A DNA stretch of 64,000 nt from Botrimarina mediterranea (GTDB taxonomy: Bacteria > Planctomycetota > Planctomycetia > Pirellulales > Lacipirellulaceae). Location: contig NZ_CP036349.1 of NCBI RefSeq assembly GCF_007753265.1, forward strand, positions 186,001 through 250,000. Direction: 5' to 3'. The notes under the pieces were generated by a model. The model saw only the letters and a program-made list of their open reading frames with translations. It did no database searches and was not told where the DNA came from. Below are positions 27,369 to 36,109 of this stretch, in pieces. Both the position numbers and the translations under genes were made by a program. The number at the start of each line of letters is the position of its first letter. Position 1 is the stretch's first letter.

Positions 27369-27774
27369 GGTTGGGGAGGGGCTAGGGGCTGAGGGGCTGA
27401 GGGGCTAAGGGAATGACGAGGGACCGCTTGCGCGTCCCTTAACCCTTTAGCCCCTAGCTCCTCAGCCCCTCGCCCCTTTCAGGAAGGTCAGACCGGTGGG
27501 AAAAGCGTAGGTCGCCGTCCGTGACGTTGGGCGGTTTATCCGGCCTTCGATGGCTTGGGCGGGCCGAATCCCTTAGCTTGGGAGGGCGGCCGGCGTGGGG
27601 TTTGGGGGAAGCGGACGGATTACGAGGATTTCGCCGTTTTTCTGAACCCTTTTCGCTGCCCAGCCGCACTATGGCATCAGTAGACGGGGGCATCCGTGGG
27701 AACGGGGGCATCCGAAGGTGCGGGTTGGTTGGGCGCCCGCGCACCAAGGGCTGTGACTCAAGGAACGGGGCGGA
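27369..27774. other. 406-base region between divergent glycosylphosphotransferase and alpha-2-macroglobulin genes
   Basis: Contains the inverted repeat at 27371-27479 and a 13-base direct repeat ACGGGGGCATCCG at 27684-27696 and 27702-27714 (18-base period) about 70 bases before the macroglobulin start. The rest, including a G-rich stretch at 27580-27620, has no recognisable feature; no convincing promoter was found. Confidence 0.5.
27371..27479. repeat. Large inverted repeat of the GAGGGGCTAGGGG family
   Basis: Left arm with repeated GGGGCTGAGG units and right arm with CCCCTAGCTCCTCAGCCCCT are inverted copies around the centre ATGACGAGGGACCGCTTGCG. Arms are about 44 bases each with several mismatches. 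Confidence 0.7.
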
Positions 27775-30700
27775 ATGATGACGCGACCTTTTTGGTTAAT
27801 GATCGGCGAACTGCTACTCGGTGCGCTGCTAGTCGGCGGCGTGCTGCTCGCTTGTGTGGGAAGTACTTACGCCGAGGAGGCGTCGCGCCGGGCCGTGGAG
27901 GACGCGATGAAGGCGGGCCACTGGGACGAGGCGCTACAGTTGGCGCAGCTGCGGCTCGATTCGGGGGAGGGCCAGCGCGCCGATCTCCAGGCGGCCGCCG
28001 TCTGCCTGCAGCGGCTCAACCGGGCCGTGGAGCTGGACGACCTCGTCGAGAAGACGGTCGCCCGCTACGAGAAGTCGGCGTCGATGCTGCTCGGCGCGAT
28101 GGAAGCGTACGCCAACGCCCCGCACTTTGGCGTCGAGGTCGCCGGCGAGTTCCGGCGCGGCCCGCAGCGTGACGGCGGGGCGATGCTGTCGGTTGAAGAA
28201 GCCGACCGGGTTCGGGTGCTGCGGCTGGGTGAGCGGGCGCTGGCGGTGGTCGGCGACGACGATGCGTTGGCGTACGACATCCTGCATGCGATGCAATCGC
28301 AGTTGATGGCGAGCCGCATGGGCCGCTTCGCGTGGCGGTTGCAACTGCTGACGGACCTCGACGCCGACCTGCCGGACCCGACCGACCGCTGGAACGGCAA
28401 CGTCTCGCAGAGCGACCCGCCGGTCACCGCCGATGGCGACATGCCGCTGCTCTACGAGGTCCCCGACGATTGGCAGGCCGCGAAGAACGACGGCGAGCGG
28501 ATGCGTTGGCTGCTGGCGGAGTCGGCCCGTCGTCGGCCCGACAAGGCGGCAGAAATGGAGCTGGCCTACGCCGACTTCTTGCACGACCAGTTCGGCGTGC
28601 AGTCGCTCGCCCAGCAGGGCTGGTTCCGCCCGGCGGAGGAGAGCGACGGCCCGCTGCCAGAGACCTCGGCTCTGGCGGTCGAAACCCTCGGCGATGAGGA
28701 GACCATCGCGCGGCTCGCCACCGGCGTGCGGCGGTTCACGCTCCCCGAGGGGCATCGCTTCATCGAGGTCTATCGCAAGCACAACCGGCACACGACGCTC
28801 GCCGACATCTACCTCAACCGCAATCAGCGTCCCAAGGCGGCCGAGGCGACGCGAGCCGCGATCAAAGCCGAATCGAATCGCGACCTGCGCGATGGCATCC
28901 AGCAGCGGCTCGACCAACTTATCGACCCGTGGGTTCGCTTCGAGCCGACCGTTACTCACGCGGCGGGCGACAAGACGACGCTCCGTGTGACGCATCGCAA
29001 CGCCGCCAAGGTGCAGTTGCTCGCGCGGCGGATCGACGTGGCGCAGTTGCTCACCGATGTGAAGGCGCTGCTCGGCAAGCCGCCGATCGACAACCCGTGG
29101 CGGTCGCTGCAAGTCGAGAACCTCGGTTGGCGGCTCGTCCAAGAGGACCAGAAGAAGTACCTCGGCGAAGAAGCGGCGTCGTGGACTGCCGACATCCCGA
29201 CCCCCGCCGACCACCGCGACGGCGAAGCGCCGATCGACGCGCCGCTGACCGAGCCGGGCGCGTACCTCGTCACCGCGACACCGATCGCGTCGGATGGTTC
29301 GAGCGGCGCGCCATCGATGGTCGTCGTCTGGGTCGCCGACACGACGCTCGTGCGGAAGACGACCGCCGGCGGCGCGCTGTACCAAGTGCTCGACGCCCGC
29401 GACGGCCAGCCGATCGCCGAGGCCTCGATCGACCTGTTCGGTTACCGCCAGGTTCAGGAGCCGCAGGAGCAGGGCCAGCCCTTCCGCAAACCGCGGATCG
29501 AGACCACCGAGGTTACGCAGAAGACCGACGCTAACGGGCTCGCGACGTTCGACGTCGCGCCGCCGGAGGGCGAGCAGGGTTACGAATGGCTGGCCGTCGC
29601 GACCACGGCCGACGGCCGCATGGCGTATCTGGGATTTGCCGGCGTGTGGCGGAGCTACGTGGACGCCGACCCGCCGGAGCACGCGCGGACGTTCTTCGTG
29701 ACCGACCGTCCCGTCTATCGCCCGGGCGACGCGGTGCAGTTCAAGGCGTGGATCGGCAAGCCCGACTACCTCGCCGCCGCCGCGGAGGGGGAAGCGGCCG
29801 ATCCCTCGCCCTTCGCCCACAAGGAGTTCCAGGTCGATCTCTTCGACGCCCGTGGCGAGAAGATCGAGACGCAACGCCTGACGGCCGACGCCTTCGGCGG
29901 CGTCGTCGGACAACACCTGACGACCGACGCGTCGTCGCTCGGCGTGTACCGCATCGAGGTCGCCGGCTTCGGCAGCGGAAACTTCCGGGTCGAGGAGTAC
30001 CGCAAGCCCGAGTTCGAAGTCATCGTTGACGCGCCCGAGGAGCCGACGAAGCTCGGCGACGAGTTCGAGGCCGTCATCTGCGCCGACTACTACGCCGGCA
30101 CGCCGGTGCGTGGCGGCACGGTGAAGTACAAGGTGGTGCGCACCAAGCGGACCGAGCACTGGCTGCCGCCGATGCCGTGGGACTGGCTGTACGGCCCCGG
30201 ATACGGCTGGCTCGGCCAGGACGCGACGTGGCGGAGCGACTGGTCGCGGTGGGGCTGCTTCGGCCCCGCGCCGCCGTGGCTGCCGCGCGTGACGGGGCCG
30301 CCCGAAGTGGTCGCCGAAGGCGAGGCGACGCTCGACGCGGAGGGCGTCTTCCGGCTGCCGATCGAGACAAAGCTTGCCGCCGAGCGTTACCCCAACAGCG
30401 ACCACGAGTACCAGATCACCGCGGAGGTGACCGACGCGGGCCGTCGCACGATCGTCGGCGCCGGCGAGGTGCTCGCCGCGCGGAAGCCCGTGAACGTCAC
30501 GGTGTGGCTGGGCGGCGGTTACTACAACGTTGGCGACACGGTCGAGGCGAACGTCTCGGTCCGCCGGCCCGACGGCAAGCCGATCGCCGGCGAAGGCGAG
30601 CTGCGGCTGATGAAGATCGCCCCGCCGGTGGACCAGCCGCAGGGCGAAGACGGCGAGCCGACGGAGCTGGTCGATCCGAACGAAACGCTCGTGCAGTCGT

Positions 30701-33700
30701 GGCGGTTGGAGACGACCGACGAGGGCCGGGCCGAGATGCGTCTCAAGGCGTCCGAGCCGGGGCAGTACCGCCTCGTCTATCGCAGCGACGCGATCACCCG
30801 TCCCGATGAGCCGGCGGTCGAAGGGGGCGTCGTGTTCACGATCCGCGGCCCGGGCTTCGACGGCGCCGCGTTCCGCTTCGGCGACCTGGAGCTCGTGCCC
30901 GACAAGTCGGACTACCAGCCCGGCGAGACGCTGCGGCTGATGGTGAACACGGACCGGCTCGGCTCGGTAGTGACGCTGTTCGTGCGACCGGTGGGCGGCG
31001 TTTATGCGGCGCCGCAGGTGCTCGTGCTCGACGGCAAGAGCACCGTCGTTGAAGTCCCGATCGAGCGCGCCGACATGCCGAACTTCTACGTCGAGGCGCA
31101 CACGGTCTCCAGCGGCGAGTTGCACACCGTGACGCGGAACATCGCCGTGCCGCCGGAGTCGCGGGTGATCCACGTCGAGGCGGCGCCGTCGGCGACGACG
31201 TACCTGCCCGGCGAAGAGGGGACGCTGCGCGTCAAGCTCACGGTTGAAAACGACAAGCCCGTCACCGGCGCGGCGACGATCGCGGTGTACGACCGCAGCG
31301 TCGAGGCGATCGCCGGCGGCCCGTCGGGCGGCGACATCCGCGCGGCGTTCTGGGACTGGACCCGCCAGCACTGGCCGGGGACGACGCACAACCTGTCGCG
31401 CAGCGAGAGCCCCGTGACGCCCAACGACGTGCCGACGATGCAGGACCTGGGCGTCTTCGGCGGCGTTGTGCCGCGGCGTCGGGGAGGAATGCTTGGCCGC
31501 GGCGGCTTCGGCGGGGGCGGGTTAGCGTGGCAGGAACGGTACGAGGAGGGGGTCGTCGTTGGCGCTCCGATGGCGATGGCCGCTGAAACCGCCGACGCCG
31601 CCGGAGGAGAGTTCGGTAGCGCCAAGATGCAGCGATCGGCGTCATCGACGACCGACAGCGACGCGGCGCCGGTTGCGGTGCGTCAGAACTTCGCCGACAC
31701 GGCCGTGTGGATCGGCTCCGTAAGCGCTGACGCCGAGGGCTTCGCCATTGTGCCAATGCCGCTCCCCGAGAGCCTCACGTCGTGGAAGATCCGCGTCTGG
31801 GCCGTCGGTGACGGGCTACGCGTCGGGCAAGGGGACGCGCAGGTTGTCACGCGCAAGGACCTGATGGTCCGCCTCCGCGCGCCGCGGTTCTTGGTGGAGC
31901 GCGACGAGGCGACCCTCTCGGCCCTCGTTCAGAACGAGTCGCCCGAGGAGTTGACGGTGCGTGTGAAGCTTGAAGAAGAGGGGGGCGTGCTGACGATCCC
32001 CTCGGTCAATGAGCAGACCGTCACGATCGCCGCCGGCGCCGAGAAGCTCGTCGATTGGCGCGTCACTGCCGCGGCGGCGGGCGACGCGACGCTCCGCGTC
32101 ATCGCCACTTCGGACGGCACGCTCTCCGACGCGATGCAGGTGACGCTGCCGGTGCTCATTCACGGCGCCGAGATCGTCGAGTCGTTCAGCGGCGTGATCG
32201 GCCCGAAGGAACGCCTTGCGACGTTCCAACTCGTTGTGCCACAAGAGCGCCGGCCCGAATCGACGCGGCTCGAGGTGCGTTTCGCCCCGACGCTCGTCGG
32301 CGCAATGCTCGACACGCTCCCTTACCTGATCGAGTACCCGCACGGCTGCACCGAGCAGACGCTCAACCGTTTCCTCCCCGCGGTAATCGTCAGGCAAACG
32401 GTGAAAGACCTCGGCGTCGATCTGGCGACGCTCAAGCCGGCCGAGCCCGTCGATGGCCCGACGGAGCGGCCCGATCCGGTCTTCGATCCGGCGGAGCTCG
32501 ACAAGATCGTCCGCGCCGGCGTGCAGCGACTCACCGAGATGCAGCTCAGCGACGGCGGTTGGGGCTGGTTCAGCGGCCTCGGCGAGCACAGCTCGCCACA
32601 CACGACGGCGGTCGTCGCGCGGGGCCTGGGGATCGCGAAGCGGAGCGGCGTCAGCGTTTCAGACGACGTCCTCAACCGCGGCCTCGACTGGCTCGAACGC
32701 TACCGTGCGATGGAGCTCGAGGCGCTGGCGAACGTCGACGAGGACGGCAAGCCGATCAACGACCAGCGGCGCCACAAGCTCGCGGCCGACAACCTCGACG
32801 CGTTGGTGGAGCTGGTGCTCGGCGAAGCGGGCCGGCCGAACGACGCGATGCTCGGGCGGCTGTTCGACGATCGGTTGAAGTTGGCGCCGTACAACCTGGC
32901 GACGCTCGGCCTCGCGTTGCATCTCGTCGCGGAAGGGGGTGACGACGCCGCTAAGCCGCAAGCGGCAGAGCGGCGCGATGTCGTGATCCGCAACCTGCGG
33001 CAGTTTGTGCAGGAGGACGAGGAGAATCAGACCGCGTACCTGAACCTGCCGGACGGTTACTGGTGGCGTTGGTACGGCAGTGAGTACGAGGCCCACGCCT
33101 ACTTCCTCAAGCTGCTGGCGGCCACCGAGCCGAAGGGCGAGCTGGCGCCGAAGCTCGTGAAGTACCTGCTCGCCAACCGACGGCACGCCACGCGTTGGAA
33201 CAGCACGCGCGATACGGCGCTGGTCGTCGAAGCGATGGCCGACTACGTCCGCCAGAGCGGCGAGGCGGCGGTCGATGGAACGGTCGAGGTCTGGCTCGAC
33301 GGTAAGAAGCGCGACCTCCGTGAATTCACCGCCAAGGACGCGCTGCGTTTCGACGGGCGGTTCGTGCTGGCGGGCGAAGAACTCGACGCCGGGCGGCACA
33401 CGCTCGAAGTCCGTAAGTCGGGCGAGGGCCGGCTGTACGTCGGCGCCGCGCTGACGAACTTCAGCCTCGAGGACGACCTCCGCGCCGCCGGCCTCGAGGT
33501 GCGGGTGAAACGGCGGGTTCAGAAGCTCGTACCGATCGAGGCGACCGCCGCCGACGTGGACGCCCGTGGCGGCGTGCTCACGCCGACGGTCGAGGAGTTC
33601 CGCCGCGTCGACGTGCCGAACCTCGGCGCCGTGAAGACGGGCGAGTTGGTGGAGGTCGAGCTGACGATCACCAGCAAGAACGACTACGAGTACCTCGTGA

Positions 33701-33975
33701 TCGAAGACGCCAAGCCGGCGGGCTTCGAGCCGGTCGAGTCGCAGAGCGGCTACAACGGCAACGCCCTGGGCGCGTACGTGGAGTTCCGCGACGAGACGGT
33801 GCGGTTCTACGCCCGGACCCTCGCCCGCGGCGAGCGGACCGTGCGTTACCGCCTGCGGGCCGAGACGCCCGGCAAGTTCGCGGCGCTGCCGGCGCAAATC
33901 TCGGCGATGTACGCGCCGGAGCTGCGTGGGAATAGCGACGAGATCCGTGTGGTGGTGGAGGACAGCGAACGCTAG
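27775..33975 (+). CDS. Bacterial alpha-2-macroglobulin with thioester motif
   Basis: A 2066-residue exported giant protease trap. Residues 9-30 form a signal/anchor helix. Residues 40-330 are a helical, planctomycete-style N-terminal part. MG-type domains follow: the A2M_N block near 610-680 (PPEHARTFFVTDRPVYRPGD, VQFKAWIG), then LVPDKSDYQPGETLRLMV near 1040. A Gly/Ala-rich segment at about 1233-1285 probably corresponds to the bait region. NFADTAVWIGSVSADAEGF and PLPESLTSWKIRVWAVGDG mark the A2M core. YPHGCTEQTLNRF carries Cys1525-x-Glu-Gln1528, the reactive thioester, followed by the alpha/alpha toroid (DGGWGWFSG) and receptor-like C-terminus (YEYLVIEDAKPAGFEP). It traps proteases in the periplasm or on the surface. 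No penicillin-binding protein 1C partner is adjacent. Confidence 0.93.
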   Translation: MMTRPFWLMIGELLLGALLVGGVLLACVGSTYAEEASRRAVEDAMKAGHWDEALQLAQLRLDSGEGQRADLQAAAVCLQRLNRAVELDDLVEKTVARYEKSASMLLGAMEAYANAPHFGVEVAGEFRRGPQRDGGAMLSVEEADRVRVLRLGERALAVVGDDDALAYDILHAMQSQLMASRMGRFAWRLQLLTDLDADLPDPTDRWNGNVSQSDPPVTADGDMPLLYEVPDDWQAAKNDGERMRWLLAESARRRPDKAAEMELAYADFLHDQFGVQSLAQQGWFRPAEESDGPLPETSALAVETLGDEETIARLATGVRRFTLPEGHRFIEVYRKHNRHTTLADIYLNRNQRPKAAEATRAAIKAESNRDLRDGIQQRLDQLIDPWVRFEPTVTHAAGDKTTLRVTHRNAAKVQLLARRIDVAQLLTDVKALLGKPPIDNPWRSLQVENLGWRLVQEDQKKYLGEEAASWTADIPTPADHRDGEAPIDAPLTEPGAYLVTATPIASDGSSGAPSMVVVWVADTTLVRKTTAGGALYQVLDARDGQPIAEASIDLFGYRQVQEPQEQGQPFRKPRIETTEVTQKTDANGLATFDVAPPEGEQGYEWLAVATTADGRMAYLGFAGVWRSYVDADPPEHARTFFVTDRPVYRPGDAVQFKAWIGKPDYLAAAAEGEAADPSPFAHKEFQVDLFDARGEKIETQRLTADAFGGVVGQHLTTDASSLGVYRIEVAGFGSGNFRVEEYRKPEFEVIVDAPEEPTKLGDEFEAVICADYYAGTPVRGGTVKYKVVRTKRTEHWLPPMPWDWLYGPGYGWLGQDATWRSDWSRWGCFGPAPPWLPRVTGPPEVVAEGEATLDAEGVFRLPIETKLAAERYPNSDHEYQITAEVTDAGRRTIVGAGEVLAARKPVNVTVWLGGGYYNVGDTVEANVSVRRPDGKPIAGEGELRLMKIAPPVDQPQGEDGEPTELVDPNETLVQSWRLETTDEGRAEMRLKASEPGQYRLVYRSDAITRPDEPAVEGGVVFTIRGPGFDGAAFRFGDLELVPDKSDYQPGETLRLMVNTDRLGSVVTLFVRPVGGVYAAPQVLVLDGKSTVVEVPIERADMPNFYVEAHTVSSGELHTVTRNIAVPPESRVIHVEAAPSATTYLPGEEGTLRVKLTVENDKPVTGAATIAVYDRSVEAIAGGPSGGDIRAAFWDWTRQHWPGTTHNLSRSESPVTPNDVPTMQDLGVFGGVVPRRRGGMLGRGGFGGGGLAWQERYEEGVVVGAPMAMAAETADAAGGEFGSAKMQRSASSTTDSDAAPVAVRQNFADTAVWIGSVSADAEGFAIVPMPLPESLTSWKIRVWAVGDGLRVGQGDAQVVTRKDLMVRLRAPRFLVERDEATLSALVQNESPEELTVRVKLEEEGGVLTIPSVNEQTVTIAAGAEKLVDWRVTAAAAGDATLRVIATSDGTLSDAMQVTLPVLIHGAEIVESFSGVIGPKERLATFQLVVPQERRPESTRLEVRFAPTLVGAMLDTLPYLIEYPHGCTEQTLNRFLPAVIVRQTVKDLGVDLATLKPAEPVDGPTERPDPVFDPAELDKIVRAGVQRLTEMQLSDGGWGWFSGLGEHSSPHTTAVVARGLGIAKRSGVSVSDDVLNRGLDWLERYRAMELEALANVDEDGKPINDQRRHKLAADNLDALVELVLGEAGRPNDAMLGRLFDDRLKLAPYNLATLGLALHLVAEGGDDAAKPQAAERRDVVIRNLRQFVQEDEENQTAYLNLPDGYWWRWYGSEYEAHAYFLKLLAATEPKGELAPKLVKYLLANRRHATRWNSTRDTALVVEAMADYVRQSGEAAVDGTVEVWLDGKKRDLREFTAKDALRFDGRFVLAGEELDAGRHTLEVRKSGEGRLYVGAALTNFSLEDDLRAAGLEVRVKRRVQKLVPIEATAADVDARGGVLTPTVEEFRRVDVPNLGAVKTGELVEVELTITSKNDYEYLVIEDAKPAGFEPVESQSGYNGNALGAYVEFRDETVRFYARTLARGERTVRYRLRAETPGKFAALPAQISAMYAPELRGNSDEIRVVVEDSER

Positions 33976-34012
33976 CGTTGCTGGTGTTGGTCGGTGGTGG
34001 GCGTCTCGTGGC

Positions 34013-34086
34013 GCGCCGTGGGCTTCCGCCCTCGGCTGAGGCCGACATGAGTAAAAACCTCAGCCGAGGGCGGAAGCCCACGGCGC
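34013..34086. repeat. Perfect 29-bp inverted repeat (CCTCAGCCG/GGGCGGAAGCCC family), copy 1
   Basis: Arms 34013-34041 and 34058-34086 are perfect inverted copies, with a 16-base loop (CCGACATGAGTAAAAA). It lies 38 bases after the macroglobulin stop. Related copies at 42809-42889 and 50621-50690. Confidence 0.9.
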
Positions 34087-34243
34087 ACGACAAAAACGCA
34101 CACCCTCCACGGCCCCAAAGAATCGGCGTTGCCCGTTTCCCCCGACTTGGAGCATCATTCTCCTTCCGTACAACTCGCCGCGGCCGACCCAACGAGCGCC
34201 GCGCGACCATTTCTCCCGCTCCGAGTGCAAAGGAAGGCGCCCG

Positions 34244-34948
34244 ATGAAACGCGATCTGGACCTCTGCCGGCAGTTGCTGGCCGATATTGAAGGCCACGGC
34301 CCCGACTGTGCAGTGACCGCCCTGCGGCCCGGCGTCACCGGCGAAGCGGACGAGACGCTCCGTTACCACGTGCGGCTATTGATCGATGCGGGCCTCGTTA
34401 AAGAAGTCGATCGTCCCGCGGGCGGCGTGCCGTGCGTGCGGCTCACCAACGCCGGCCACGAGCTGCTGGAGCTGGCCCACAGCGAGGCGCGTTGGCGCGA
34501 AGCGAAGTGGGTCGTCGCCGAACGCACCGGCACGCAGTCGCTGACGGTGATCCGCTCGGTGCTCGCGCAATGGGCCCACGAGGCGGCTGTCTACGGCGAG
34601 TCATGGCGCCCGCGCCGCGGCTATCGCCCGCAGGCGCCCTACCGCCCCGCCTTTCACCGTGTGCAGCCGCGTTACCGCTTCGAGCGCGACGTCGAGCCCC
34701 ATCTCGCAGATCCCCGCCTGGCAGAGCCGCGTTACGTCGAGCCCCGCTTCACAACGACGACCGCCCGTTCGCCGTACAGCTACCTGGAGCGGTTCGACTG
34801 GCGTGACGGCGCCGAGCGCGAGGCTTTCTACCGCGACAACCTGTACCGCGAGCCGCTGAGCCGTGACGGCTTCTACCGCGATGCCGTTTATCGTGCGGGA
34901 GACGAGTTCGGCGCGGATGGCGTGACGCTGCCGACATACGTCGTTTGA
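34244..34948 (+). CDS. DUF2513-like winged-helix protein with Tyr/Arg-rich C-terminal tail
   Basis: A 234-residue protein with a good ribosome site (AAAGGAAGG, about 7 bases before ATG). Residues 1-105 resemble DUF2513: MKRDLDLCRQLLADIEG, RYHVRLLIDAGLVKEV and VRLTNAGHELLELA, a winged-helix-like layout often seen in mobile or phage-linked genes. Residues 120-234 are different: low-complexity, with repeated EPRY/EPRF units and FYRDNLYREPLSRDGFYRDA repeats rich in Tyr, Arg and Asp. The tail suggests binding to nucleic acid or to a structure such as a filament, but this is inference. A terminator follows 26 bases after the stop. Confidence 0.65.
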   Translation: MKRDLDLCRQLLADIEGHGPDCAVTALRPGVTGEADETLRYHVRLLIDAGLVKEVDRPAGGVPCVRLTNAGHELLELAHSEARWREAKWVVAERTGTQSLTVIRSVLAQWAHEAAVYGESWRPRRGYRPQAPYRPAFHRVQPRYRFERDVEPHLADPRLAEPRYVEPRFTTTTARSPYSYLERFDWRDGAEREAFYRDNLYREPLSRDGFYRDAVYRAGDEFGADGVTLPTYVV

Positions 34949-34974
34949 TGTCGGTTGAGTTGAGCAAGCCAAAC

Positions 34975-35012
34975 AAGGGCGCCCGTCGGCAACGGCGGGC
35001 GCCCTTCTTGTT
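34975..35012 (+). terminator. Rho-independent terminator after the DUF2513-like gene
   Basis: A perfect 11-bp stem (AAGGGCGCCCG 34975-34985 with 34996-35006) has a 10-base loop and is followed by CTTGTTG. The T-tract is short but the stem is very stable. Confidence 0.75.
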
Positions 35013-35125
35013 GCGCTGGTGGCGCCGAGTACCCAGTGGTCCGTGGGTGGACTACGATTGAGTGCGTTATCCGCTGCTACCGGCGGCTAGCGCCAAGAGC
35101 AACCACGCCTCACCGATTGGCCCCC

Positions 35126-36037
35126 ATGGCGGAACGACAGGCTTACCTCAACGGCCAGTGGATCGACGATCGCGCCTTGTCGATCCCCGTCGGTGATCCC
35201 GGCTTTGCGATGGGAATCACGATCACCGAGCGGCTGCGCACCTTCGGCGGTCGGGTGTGGCGCCAACCGGAGCACGTCCGTCGGCTGCGGCGTTCGGCGG
35301 AGATTGTTGGCATCGACGTTGCGGTCGCGGACGAAATCGACGCGGCGATCACCGAGTTCCTGCGCCGCCATGAGCCGCAGCGCGCCGCGGCGACGATCGA
35401 TGGCGTCGAAGACGATTGGGCGGTCGTCGCCTTCGCAACGCCGGGCGTTGGGGGCGAGCCGACGCGTTGCGTCCATGGTTTCCCGCTGGAGTTCCATCAC
35501 TGGGCCCACCAGTACGACGCGGGGGTCAGCCTGTGGACGAGCGCCCATCGGCAGACACCCGAGAACTGCTGGCCCGCCGAGTTGAAGTGCCGCAGCCGGA
35601 TGCACTACTACCTCGCCGACCAAGAAGCCCGCCGCCGCGAGCCGGGAGCGCGGGCGCTGCTGCTCGATCAAGACGGCTACGTCGGCGAAGCGTCCACGGC
35701 GAACGTGGTCATCTACAACGGGGGCGAAGGGATCGTCTCGCCACGGATGGACAAGGTCCTGCCGGGCGTGAGCGTCGCGGTGCTGCGTGAGTTGGCCGAA
35801 GCCGAGGGCGTGCCGTTCACGGAACGCGACCTGACGCCAGCAGAGTTCCGCGCGGCGGACGAGGCTTGGCTGTCGAGCACGTCGATCTGCTTGATGCCGG
35901 TCGTGCGTTGCGACGGCGCCTCGATCGGCGCAGGCAAGCCGGGGCCGATGTATGCGCGGATGCTTTCGGCTTGGGACCGGACGGTGGGGCTCGATGTGGC
36001 AGGGCAGGCGCGCGGGCGAGCGACGATATCTCGGTAG
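35126..36037 (+). CDS. Class IV aminotransferase (PabC/branched-chain-like)
   Basis: A 303-residue PLP enzyme, starting at ATG 35126 (MAERQAYLNGQWIDD). It has the fold-type IV layout: GDPGFAMGITITERLRTFGG near 26-45, and ELKCRSRMHYYLADQEARR near 150-170, whose Lys is the likely PLP-binding residue. GYVGEASTANVVIYNGG and PGVSVAVLRELAEAEGVPFTERDLTPAEFRAADEAWLSS follow in family order. Candidates are 4-amino-4-deoxychorismate lyase, branched-chain or D-amino-acid aminotransferase; I cannot choose from sequence alone. It stands alone, with no folate or branched-chain genes nearby. Confidence 0.85.
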   Translation: MAERQAYLNGQWIDDRALSIPVGDPGFAMGITITERLRTFGGRVWRQPEHVRRLRRSAEIVGIDVAVADEIDAAITEFLRRHEPQRAAATIDGVEDDWAVVAFATPGVGGEPTRCVHGFPLEFHHWAHQYDAGVSLWTSAHRQTPENCWPAELKCRSRMHYYLADQEARRREPGARALLLDQDGYVGEASTANVVIYNGGEGIVSPRMDKVLPGVSVAVLRELAEAEGVPFTERDLTPAEFRAADEAWLSSTSICLMPVVRCDGASIGAGKPGPMYARMLSAWDRTVGLDVAGQARGRATISR

Positions 36038-36109
36038 TATGTTGCCAATAACGACAGGTCTGGAGCGAATTAGCCGGCGTAACCCGCTTCTTCTGTATCG
36101 GAGCCGTTC

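Noticed and set aside
27934-31389. Very long (1151-codon) minus-strand open frame opposite the alpha-2-macroglobulin gene
   Set aside because: It is a shadow of the GC-rich real gene: its product is Arg/His/Leu/Asp-rich without domains, and the plus-strand frame has clear macroglobulin motifs including the thioester.
35082-35100. ACCGGCGGCTAGCGCC and a similar CGCGGCTAGCGCCG at 4421-4434
   Set aside because: Possibly a further short repeat family, but the matches are too short to support separate features.
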